Below, piece after piece: positions 30,819-37,245 of a stretch of DNA of 37,245 nucleotides; position 1 is the stretch's first letter; each line of letters starts with the position of its first letter. This DNA comes from Pseudonocardia lacus (GTDB lineage Bacteria; Actinomycetota; Actinomycetes; Mycobacteriales; Pseudonocardiaceae). Both the position numbers and the translations under genes were made by a program. The notes below the pieces were generated by a model that worked only from the letters and a program-made list of their open reading frames with translations, was not told the origin of the DNA and did not search any database. The DNA lies in NCBI RefSeq assembly GCF_018531445.1, contig NZ_JAHDTH010000059.1, positions 1 through 37,245 on the forward strand. Reading direction: 5' to 3'.

Positions 30819-30967
30819 TCACAAGGCGCTGACCGAAAGGTCGGGCAGCTCGACGCGCACCTGTGGAGCGAGCCGGTAGGGCGGGCGAGCAGCAGCAGGA
30901 TCTCGGCGTGGCGGGTCGACAGCGGGTGCACCCACTCGGTGCCGCCGCGCGGGCGGGCCCGGGCCAA
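30819..30967 (-). pseudogene. Remnant of a GAF/winged-helix regulator C-terminus
   Basis: Two pieces in different minus-strand frames look like one broken domain: GGTEWVHPLSTRHAEILLLL, then in another frame PYRLAPQVRVELPDLSVSAL ending at the stop at 30819. The first resembles the start of the DNA-binding tail of actinobacterial GAF-domain regulators (LSxRHAEILLLLA) and the second its usual end (PYRLAxxVxxD). The middle is missing, as after an internal deletion. No other gene is seen in the 366 bp between 30686 and 31051. Confidence 0.35.
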
Positions 30968-31051
30968 ATCGCGCAGATCGCCTCGTCCATGGCGCCTCCC
31001 CCGGCCACACTAGGCAGTCGCCGTGGTGGCCGCCACATCGGCCGGGGCCCG

Positions 31052-31984
31052 CTACGGCCGCGCGACAGCCACGGCGACGGCCTCCTCCGGCCGGGTGCGG
31101 GTGGCGGGGGGCCGGGGCGTGCCCAGCAGCACCCCGCCGACGATCACCACCGCGGAGACCAGCTCGACCGCGCTGGGCCGCTCCCCCAGCACCGCCGCGG
31201 CCACCGCCATGCCGACCACCGGCACCAGCAGCGAGTACGGCGCCACGACGCCGGCCGGGTGCTTGCGCATCAGCACCGTCCAGACGCCCGAGCCGACCAG
31301 CGTGCCCAGCACGACGGTGTAGGCCAGCCCCAGCAGCCCGGGGACACCGGCGGGGGTCACCGCAGCCGCGAACGCCGTGCCCCACGCGTGCGGCCCCTCC
31401 ACCAGCCAGGACGCGGCCAGCAGCGGCAGCGGCGGCACCACCGCCATCCACATCACCAGCGACATCGGGTTCACCGGGCCGCGCGCGTCGCGCAGGGCCA
31501 GCCGGTTGGCCAGGTTGCCGAACGCCCAGCCCAGCGCGCCCAGCAGGGTCAGCACGACCGGCAGCAGCGCCGCCGTCTGCGCCCGGGCCACCGCGATGGC
31601 CGCCAGGCCGAGCACCGCCAGCCCGATGCCGACGCCCTGGCGCGGGGTGAGCCGCTCCCGCAGCAGCACCGCGCCGAGCAGGACGGTGAACGGGGCCGAG
31701 GCCTGCAGCACCAGCGAGGCCAGCCCGGTCGGCATCCCGATCCGCATCGCCACGAACAGGAAGACGAACTGCAGGGTCCCGAAGCCGACGCCGTAGGCGA
31801 GCAGCCAGCGCAGCGGGACCGGCGGGCGGGGCACGAACAGCAGCGCGGGCACCGCCATCACCACGAACCGCACCGCGGCCAGCAGCAGCGGCGGCCAGTG
31901 CTCGAGGCTGATGTGGATGGCGAGGAAGTTGACGCCCCACAGCACGGCGACGAAGCAGGCCAGCAGGCGGTCCCGGGTGGTCAC
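31052..31984 (-). CDS. EamA/DMT-family transporter
   Basis: 310 residues. Ten hydrophobic segments form two EamA repeats: VLWGVNFLAIHISLEHWPPLLLAAVRF begins the first, and LGALGWAFGNLANRLALRD the second. Short positively charged loops (LRERLTPRQ, LGERPSAVE) end each half as usual. DMT proteins of this type export metabolites such as amino acids; the substrate is unknown. The GTG at 31984 is chosen: an upstream ATG at 32035 would add a non-hydrophobic 17-residue extension that covers the intergenic operator. It is divergent from a LysR-type gene, the common exporter/regulator arrangement. Confidence 0.88.
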   Translation of the reverse strand: MTTRDRLLACFVAVLWGVNFLAIHISLEHWPPLLLAAVRFVVMAVPALLFVPRPPVPLRWLLAYGVGFGTLQFVFLFVAMRIGMPTGLASLVLQASAPFTVLLGAVLLRERLTPRQGVGIGLAVLGLAAIAVARAQTAALLPVVLTLLGALGWAFGNLANRLALRDARGPVNPMSLVMWMAVVPPLPLLAASWLVEGPHAWGTAFAAAVTPAGVPGLLGLAYTVVLGTLVGSGVWTVLMRKHPAGVVAPYSLLVPVVGMAVAAAVLGERPSAVELVSAVVIVGGVLLGTPRPPATRTRPEEAVAVAVARP

Positions 31985-32011
31985 GCCCCCACGTTGCGCC
32001 GCGTCGACTAC

Positions 32012-32033
32012 GAAGACAATCGACAAAGTCTTC
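32012..32033. promoter_or_regulatory. Inverted repeat, candidate LysR-type operator
   Basis: GAAGAC (32012-32017) and GTCTTC (32028-32033) form a perfect 6-nt inverted repeat around a 10-nt centre. It is in the AT-richest part of the short gap between the divergent EamA and LysR genes and just upstream of the LysR -10. Confidence 0.5.
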
Positions 32034-32042
32034 ATGGTCTCT

Positions 32043-32048
32043 TTAGAT
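32043..32048 (+). promoter_or_regulatory. -10 hexamer TTAGAT of the lysR-type gene
   Basis: TTAGAT ends 7 nt before the ATG at 32056, so the ATG at 32047, which overlaps the hexamer, is unlikely to be the start. Confidence 0.45.
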
Positions 32049-32055
32049 GAGCTGC

Positions 32056-32967
32056 ATGGACGTCCAGCGGTTGCGGGTGCTGCGGGAGCTGGCCGACCGC
32101 GGCTCGGTGACGGCCGTGGCCGAGGCGCTGTCGTTCACCCCGTCGGCGATCTCCCAGCAGCTGCGTGCGCTCGCCGAGGAGGTCGGCATGGCGCTCACCG
32201 AGCCGCACGGCCGCGGGGTGCGGCTGACCGAGGCCGGCCGGGTACTGGCCGTCGAGGCCGAGGCCGTGCTCACCGCGATGGCCCGGGCCGACGCCGCGGT
32301 CGACCGGCTGCGCACCACCCCGCACGGGCTCGTCCGCGCGGCGATGTTCCCCTCCGGCGCCCGGATGATGCTGCCCGGCCTGCTCAGCCGCCTCGCCGGC
32401 GTGCCCGACGTCGAGTTGCGGTGCCGCGACGTCGACCTCACCCCCGCGACCGTGCCGGCGCTCAGCGCGGACCACGACGTCGTGGTCAGCCACCGCGACG
32501 AGGCCATGGACAGCCCCTACGCCGCCACCCGGCTCGTCGTGCCACTGCTGCGCGAACCGCTGGACGTGGCGCTGCCCCCGGGCCACCCGCTGGCCCGGCG
32601 CAGGCGGCTGCGCCTCGACGAACTGGCCGACCAGCCGTGGATCAGCGTCTCGGTGGGCTGGCCCGTCGACGACGTGCTGCGCACCCTCGCCCTGCGCACC
32701 GGCACTTCCCCGCGGGTGGTGCAGCGGGTCAACGACTTCTCGGTGACCGAGGAGCTGGTCGCGGCCGGGCACGGCATCGCCCTGCTGCCGCGCTACTCCA
32801 CCGACGACCGCGGCGGGCGGCGGCTGCTGCGCCGCCCGCTGGCCGGGGTGCGCGCCGCCCGCCTCATCGAGGCCGTGCTGCGCCCCAGCGCCGCCGAGCG
32901 GCCCGCCGTCCGCGTCGTGCTCGACGCGCTGCGCGCGGAGGCCGACGCGGTGGTCGCCCGCGGCTGA
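32056..32967 (+). CDS. LysR-family transcriptional regulator
   Basis: 303 residues. The N-terminal winged helix-turn-helix is clear (LRVLRELADRGSVTAVAEAL, SFTPSAISQQLRALAEEVG, RGVRLTEAGRVL), followed by a LysR-type effector-binding domain. The conserved ends PWISVSVGWPVDDVLR and VAAGHGIALLPRYS are present. The inducer is unknown. The leaderless ATG at 32056 is preferred. It is divergent from the EamA transporter, with an inverted repeat between, so it probably controls that exporter. Its stop is 1 bp from the stop of the convergent hydrolase gene. Confidence 0.9.
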   Translation: MDVQRLRVLRELADRGSVTAVAEALSFTPSAISQQLRALAEEVGMALTEPHGRGVRLTEAGRVLAVEAEAVLTAMARADAAVDRLRTTPHGLVRAAMFPSGARMMLPGLLSRLAGVPDVELRCRDVDLTPATVPALSADHDVVVSHRDEAMDSPYAATRLVVPLLREPLDVALPPGHPLARRRRLRLDELADQPWISVSVGWPVDDVLRTLALRTGTSPRVVQRVNDFSVTEELVAAGHGIALLPRYSTDDRGGRRLLRRPLAGVRAARLIEAVLRPSAAERPAVRVVLDALRAEADAVVARG

Positions 32968-32968
32968 C

Positions 32969-34003
32969 TCAGGGCCGGTGCCGGTCCAGGAACGCGCGGA
33001 CCGCCGACTGCGCGGACGCCGACCCCGGGCCGAGCCAGAAGCCGAGGTGGTCGTCGTCGGGCAGCCACAGGTGCTCGGCGCCGGGGATCGCGGCGGCCGC
33101 GTGCTCGCCGTCGGCGAAGGGCACGTCGCCGTCGCGGGTGCCGTGCACGACCAGCGTCGGGGCGGTGACCCGGTCCAGCGGGGGCGGGACGCGGGCCAGC
33201 TCGGCGTCGTTCGCGGTGCCGGCCTGCCGGTCGGCGTAGGGGAAGGTGGTGTCCAGCATCGCCGCGAAGAACTCCCGGACGGGCGGGGTGCCCAGGACGT
33301 GCTCCGCCCGAGCGGCCTGCTGCTCGTCGGTGAAGGTGCTGGTCTCGGCCAGGGTGCCGGTGAGCACGGTGCTCAAGGAGAGTTCGGCGGTCAGCCGCAC
33401 CAGCTTCTGGCCCACCGAGCTCATGAACACCGCGCGCACGGGGTTCGACGGCGCGCCCGGCGGCTTCGGTCGGCTGGTCGCGGCGACCGCGACAAGTCCC
33501 CACACCCGGTCCGGGTGCCGCGCGGCGAACGCGTAGGCCACCGGACCGCCCGCGGAGGCGGCGAACACGCCGACCCGGTCGATGCCCAGCTCGTCGAGCA
33601 GCGCGGCGAGCAGGTCGGCCTGCGCGTCCGGGGTCCGGCCGTTGTCGAGCGGGGTTCCCAGGTAGCCCGGCCGGGACGGGCTCAGGACCCGGTAGCCCGC
33701 CGGGCGCAGCCAGTCGGCGAACAGCCGGCCCTGGTCGGCGCCGCCGGCGCCGGCGTGCACGGACAGCACCACGGGCCCGCCGCTGCCGGCCAGGTCGTAC
33801 TCGACCGGGCCGAGCCGGGTCTGCGCCGTGCGCAGGTCGAGCCGGACGCCGGGCAGCAGCTCGCGGCGCGGGTCGGTGTCGATCCCGCCGTCCCACACCA
33901 GCAGGGCCGCCACGGCCAGCGCGGGCAGGCCGACGAGCACCGCCACCACCGCCACGACGACCCGGCGCACCCGGCGCGGTCCGGGACCTGTCCTGGTGCT
34001 CAC
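32969..34003 (-). CDS. Membrane-anchored alpha/beta hydrolase
   Basis: 344 residues. After a basic N-terminus (RTGPGPRRVRR) one hydrophobic segment (about 14-38) anchors or exports the protein. An alpha/beta hydrolase fold follows: VVLSVHAGAGGADQGRLFADWL, SRPGYLGTP, the nucleophile Ser in FAASAGGPVAYAFAARHPD, the acid in VVHGTRDGDVPF and the His in PDDDHLGFW. The substrate is unknown. The GTG at 34003 overlaps the stop of the DUF1772 gene as GTGA, so the two are coupled. It converges tightly on the lysR-type gene. Confidence 0.88.
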   Translation of the reverse strand: MSTRTGPGPRRVRRVVVAVVAVLVGLPALAVAALLVWDGGIDTDPRRELLPGVRLDLRTAQTRLGPVEYDLAGSGGPVVLSVHAGAGGADQGRLFADWLRPAGYRVLSPSRPGYLGTPLDNGRTPDAQADLLAALLDELGIDRVGVFAASAGGPVAYAFAARHPDRVWGLVAVAATSRPKPPGAPSNPVRAVFMSSVGQKLVRLTAELSLSTVLTGTLAETSTFTDEQQAARAEHVLGTPPVREFFAAMLDTTFPYADRQAGTANDAELARVPPPLDRVTAPTLVVHGTRDGDVPFADGEHAAAAIPGAEHLWLPDDDHLGFWLGPGSASAQSAVRAFLDRHRP

Positions 34004-34500
34004 CGCGCCATCTCGACCGGACGCGGGGCCCGCACAGCCGCCGACGCCAGCGCCACCACGAGCACGACAAAGGCCGCCACCGCGGTGGTCAGGCGGAGGT
34101 CGTTGAGCACACCCCAGTACCGCAGCCGCTCGACGTAGTCGGGGGCCGGGCCGGTGGCCAGCCACGCGCGCACCTCGTCGTTCGCCGGGACGTTGCCGAA
34201 GCGGGTGACCGCGGCCGTGACCGCGGTCAGCACCGCCGCACCCGCCGCGGCGACGCGCAGCCGGCCGCGGGCGGCGAGCGCCAACCACACCGCCCCGACG
34301 AAGCCGATCCCCATCAGCACCGGCATGACCAGTCCGTTGGCCCCGAAGAGCGCCACCCGGAAGGTGAGGTGGACGTCGAGCGGCACGGCCTCGAAGGTGG
34401 GCACCACGTTCACGCGCCCGTAGGACAAAGCCCCGGCCAGGATGCCCGAGGGCACCACCGCGGCCACCGTGGCGGCCAGGAGGTTCGCAGATCGTTCCAT
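34000..34500 (-). CDS. DUF1772 / anthrone oxygenase family membrane protein
   Basis: 166 residues with four hydrophobic segments. The signature near the C-terminus, TRFGNVPANDEVRAWL then YWGVLNDLRLTTAVAAF, matches DUF1772 (N-P-N and W-N-x-x-R patterns, with Gly-Val-Leu-Asn-Asp here). Some fungal members take part in oxygenation of anthrones; bacterial members are uncharacterised. The ATG at 34500 has CAGCCT 6 nt upstream and no ribosome site. It is cotranscribed with the hydrolase and divergent from the AfsR-like gene across 63 bp, so that regulator may control the pair. Confidence 0.78.
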   Translation of the reverse strand: MERSANLLAATVAAVVPSGILAGALSYGRVNVVPTFEAVPLDVHLTFRVALFGANGLVMPVLMGIGFVGAVWLALAARGRLRVAAAGAAVLTAVTAAVTRFGNVPANDEVRAWLATGPAPDYVERLRYWGVLNDLRLTTAVAAFVVLVVALASAAVRAPRPVEMAR

Positions 34501-34563
34501 GGCGTCAGGCTGGCCGGCGGCGCACACGGATCGCACACACGGCCGGACTGGCAGAGTGGCCGC

Positions 34564-37245
34564 GTGCAGGTGGGGATCCTCGGGCCGCTGGAGGTCCGGG
34601 ACGCGGGCACCGCGGTCGCGCTGCGCGGGGCGCGGGTGCGCACGCTGCTGGCCCGGCTCGCGCTGGACAACGGACGCGCGGTGCCGGTGGGCGCGCTGGC
34701 CGACGCGCTCTGGCCGGCCCGGACCGACACCCGGCACGCGCTGCACTCGCTGATGACCCGGCTGCGCGGCGCGCTCCCCGACCCCGACGCGATCCGCACG
34801 CTGCCCGGCGGCTACCGGTTGGACCTACCGCCGGACGCGGTGGACGCCGTCCGCTTCGAGCGGCTGGCCCGCGACGGCCGCGAGGCGCTGCACGCGGGGC
34901 GGCCCGACACCGCGGCCGCGCACCTGCGCGCGGCGCTGCGGCTGTGGCGCGGCGATGCGCTGGCCGACCTGCCGGACGTCCCGTTCGCCGTGGCCGCCGC
35001 CGACCGGCTCGACGAGCTGCGGCTCACCGCCCGCGAGGACCTCGCCGACGCCGCGCTGCGCTCCGGTGCCGATCCGGCCGGTGTGGTCGCCGACCTGCAC
35101 GCCCTCACCTCGGCGCACCGCACCCGGGAACGCGCGCACGCGCTGCTGCTGCGCGCGCTGCACGCGGACGGCCGCACCGCCGAGGCCCTGGCCCACTACG
35201 CCCGGGTGCGCGCCGGCCTCGCCGACCGGCTCGGCGCCGATCCGTCACCCGAGCTGCGCGCCGCGCACCTCGCCGTGCTGCGCGCCGAGCGCCCCCAGGC
35301 CCGGCTCCCCCTGCCGCTGACCAGCTTCGTCGGCCGGGAGACCGAGCTGGCGCTGGTCGCCGCACGGCTCGCCGGCCACCGGCTGGTCACGCTGACCGGA
35401 CCGGGCGGCGCGGGCAAGACCCGGCTCGCCGTCGCCGCGGCCGCCGACCGCGCCGGCGACGCCGTGCTGGTGGAGCTCGCCGGGCTGACCGACCCGTACG
35501 GCGTCGGCCCGACCGTGCGCGCCGCGCTCGGCACGGCCGCGGAGGACGTCCTGCTCGTGCTGGACAACGCCGAGCACCTCCTCGACCCGGTGGCCGTCGT
35601 GGTCGAGGATCTGCTCCAGCGGCACCCGGGGCTGCGCGTGCTCGCGACCTCGCGGGAACCGCTGGGGATCGCCGGCGAGGCCGTCGTGCCGGTGCCGCCG
35701 CTGCCCGTCCCGCCGGCCGGCGCACCGCCGGACGAGCTGGCGACGAGCCCGGCGGTGCGGCTGTTCGCCGATCGCGCCGCCGCCGCGAGCCCGGCGTTCG
35801 CGCTGGGCCCGGAGCTCGTCCACCGGGTCGCCGAGCTCTGCCGCCGGCTCGACGGGCTGCCGCTGGCGATCGAGCTGGCCGCGGCCCGCGCGCGCTCGGT
35901 CCCGGTCGAGCACCTGGCCACCCTGCTCGACGACCGGTTCGCCGTCCTCGGCGGCGGTCGGGCGGCGCCGCCGCACCACCGGACCCTGGCCGCGGTCGTC
36001 GCCCGCAGCTGGGACCTGCTCGACGACGACGAGCGCGCGCTGGTCGAGGCCCTGTCCGTGTTCCCCGCCACGATCACCCCGACGGCCGCGGAGAGCGTCG
36101 GACGGCCGTCGGCGCCGGTCGCGGCGCTGCTGACCGCGCTCGTCGACAAGTCGCTGCTGCAACCGGTGACCGGGCCCGAGCTGCGCTACCGGATGCTGGA
36201 GACGATCCGCGAGTACGGGGTGCGCCGGCTCGGCTCCCGGGTGCCGGCCGCACGGGCCGCGCACGCCCGGTACTTCCTGGACGTGGCCGAGGCCGCCGTG
36301 CCCGACCTGCGCGGCCCCGACCAGCTGCGGCACCTGCCGGCCCTGCTGGCCGACCGGGACAACCTGCTGGGCGCCCTGCGCCGCACCGTCGACGGCGGCG
36401 AGGTCGACACCGCCGTCCGGCTGGCCTCGGCGATGTCGTTCCCGCTCACCCTGCACGGCGACCACGCCGAGGCGGCCCGGCTGCTGCGCACCGCGCTCGA
36501 CCTGCCCGGCGCGCCGTCCGCCCGGGGGCACCCGGCGGCCGTGGCCGGCTACCTCCTCAACTCGCTGCTCGCCGGCACCACCCCGGCCGGGCTCGACCGG
36601 TTCCGTCCCGCCGCCGGCACCGACCACCCGTCCGCGTACGCGATCGGGCCCCTGCTGGCGGTGCTGTCGGGCGACCCCGACGGCCCTCCCCTGCCCGCCG
36701 CACCGCCGTCCCGGACGACCCCGTGGGGCCGGGCCCTGTACTGGCTGCTCCGCGCGCTCGTGCGCGACCACGGGGGCGACCTCCGCCGCACCGCCGACGA
36801 CCTGGCCACCGCCGCCGAGCGCTTCGCCGAGGTCGGCGAGCGCTGGGGGCTGAGCACCGCGCTGACCCGCCTCGGTGTCGCCCGCCTCCGCCTCGGCGAG
36901 CACGCCGGCGCGGTCGAGGCGCTGCACGGGGCTCGCATCCCGGCCGCGGAGCTGGGTCGCGACGACCACCAGCGGATCCGGATCGCCGCCGCCCACGAGC
37001 ACGCCGGCGACCCGGACGCGGCCCGCGCGGAACTCGCCGCCGTCCTCGCCCGCGCACCCGCCGCGCACGACCTGGCCGACGCCCACCTGCGGCTCGGCGA
37101 CCTGCACCGCCGCCGCGGCGACCTCGACGGCGCCGACCGCGAGTACCGCGACGCCGAGCGGGTCGCCGGGCTGAACGGCGAACCCACCCGCCCCTTCCGC
37201 TCCGCGCACCGCACCGCCCGCGCCCACCTCGCCCTCGCCCGGGCC
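34564..37245 (+). CDS. AfsR/SARP-like regulator (BTAD + NB-ARC + TPR), 3' end outside window
   Basis: At least 894 codons, open to the window edge. It starts with an OmpR-type winged helix (VGILGPLEVRD, ALADALWPARTDTRHALHSL) and the BTAD helical domain (about 95-240: LRLWRGDALADL, ADRLDELRLTAREDLADAAL). An NB-ARC ATPase follows from about 255: SFVGRETELALV, P-loop TGPGGAGKTRLA (about 278-289), Walker B VLLVLDNAEHLLD, LATSREPL, GLPLAIELAAARA and YRMLETIREYGVRRL. The C-terminal part is Ala/Leu-rich helical, TPR-like. Such proteins activate secondary-metabolism or stress genes. The GTG at 34564 has CAGAGT 6 nt upstream. The divergent DUF1772/hydrolase pair is a plausible target. Confidence 0.9.
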   Translation, partial: MQVGILGPLEVRDAGTAVALRGARVRTLLARLALDNGRAVPVGALADALWPARTDTRHALHSLMTRLRGALPDPDAIRTLPGGYRLDLPPDAVDAVRFERLARDGREALHAGRPDTAAAHLRAALRLWRGDALADLPDVPFAVAAADRLDELRLTAREDLADAALRSGADPAGVVADLHALTSAHRTRERAHALLLRALHADGRTAEALAHYARVRAGLADRLGADPSPELRAAHLAVLRAERPQARLPLPLTSFVGRETELALVAARLAGHRLVTLTGPGGAGKTRLAVAAAADRAGDAVLVELAGLTDPYGVGPTVRAALGTAAEDVLLVLDNAEHLLDPVAVVVEDLLQRHPGLRVLATSREPLGIAGEAVVPVPPLPVPPAGAPPDELATSPAVRLFADRAAAASPAFALGPELVHRVAELCRRLDGLPLAIELAAARARSVPVEHLATLLDDRFAVLGGGRAAPPHHRTLAAVVARSWDLLDDDERALVEALSVFPATITPTAAESVGRPSAPVAALLTALVDKSLLQPVTGPELRYRMLETIREYGVRRLGSRVPAARAAHARYFLDVAEAAVPDLRGPDQLRHLPALLADRDNLLGALRRTVDGGEVDTAVRLASAMSFPLTLHGDHAEAARLLRTALDLPGAPSARGHPAAVAGYLLNSLLAGTTPAGLDRFRPAAGTDHPSAYAIGPLLAVLSGDPDGPPLPAAPPSRTTPWGRALYWLLRALVRDHGGDLRRTADDLATAAERFAEVGERWGLSTALTRLGVARLRLGEHAGAVEALHGARIPAAELGRDDHQRIRIAAAHEHAGDPDAARAELAAVLARAPAAHDLADAHLRLGDLHRRRGDLDGADREYRDAERVAGLNGEPTRPFRSAHRTARAHLALARA

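Noticed and set aside
31985..32035. An N-terminal extension of the EamA transporter starting at the ATG at 32035
   Set aside because: It would precede the first membrane helix with an unusual 17-residue leader and cover the inverted repeat and promoter region of the divergent lysR-type gene. The GTG at 31984 fits family length better.
34523..34542. CACACGG repeats as a SARP binding site
   Set aside because: SARP sites are heptamers with an 11-bp period close to the -10; here the period is 13 bp. It is kept only as a side remark in a finding, not as a feature.
35245..37227. A 660-codon minus-strand open frame opposite the AfsR-like gene
   Set aside because: It has no recognisable domain. The plus strand has the full BTAD and NB-ARC motif series without stops to the window end.

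Overview
The window is high-GC DNA with an actinobacterial character. Several gene families point to the Actinomycetota, probably near Pseudonocardia or another Pseudonocardiaceae: a TIGR03086/mycothiol-enzyme-like protein, LytR-CpsA-Psr, DUF397/DUF5753, an AfsR-like BTAD/NB-ARC regulator and a RecA-NDp-type DNA-damage promoter. GTG starts are common. Many genes have a TANNNT -10 hexamer 6-8 nt before the start codon and no Shine-Dalgarno, the pattern of leaderless transcription. The genus is inference; the gene families are read from the sequence.

Layout. 1-132 is the tail of an IS481-like transposase. 142-5301 holds an AraC-type regulator, a TIGR03086 protein, a G/C-tract hairpin, uvrA (with an excellent RecA-NDp/PafBC-type promoter and a LexA-box-like site upstream) and an OsmC protein. 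5305-9851 is a complete livKHMGF branched-chain amino-acid-type ABC importer operon on the minus strand, every junction overlapping. 10002-12325 has a metallo-beta-lactamase-fold hydrolase and a rifampicin-monooxygenase-like flavoprotein, preceded by a sequence resembling the rifamycin-associated element. 12374-13081 is a Phd/VapC toxin-antitoxin operon with a 25-bp palindromic operator. 13361-17238 has an orphan periplasmic-binding lipoprotein, two AraC regulators, a cupin and a methyltransferase. 17357-21731 has an LCP cell-wall ligase and a proline-themed group: an exported FKBP lipoprotein, an S9/DPP-IV peptidase and a cytosolic FKBP. 21775-25323 has a DHA2-type MFS exporter, a phosphoesterase, a stand-alone LigD-type primase-polymerase and an ABM protein.

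25387-26555 is an accessory patch with signs of decay: an intact MntA nucleotidyltransferase followed by a stub of hepT, a 72-nt RNA-like hairpin, DUF397, the C-terminal stump of its DUF5753 partner, and a small Cys-containing protein. 26626-30392 is the most unusual coding locus: one polypeptide that starts with a signal peptide and an extracellular S15-type alpha/beta hydrolase, crosses the membrane once and ends in a cytosolic ABC ATPase, translationally coupled to an ABC-2 permease. 30473-34500 has a small MerR-like protein, a regulator remnant, an EamA exporter divergent from a LysR regulator, and a coupled DUF1772/hydrolase pair. 34564 to the end is the start of an AfsR-like regulator that runs off the window.

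The strongest leads are the rifamycin-element/rox pairing, the hydrolase-ABC fusion transporter, the hairpin at 25796-25867 and the dual damage-control sites of uvrA.
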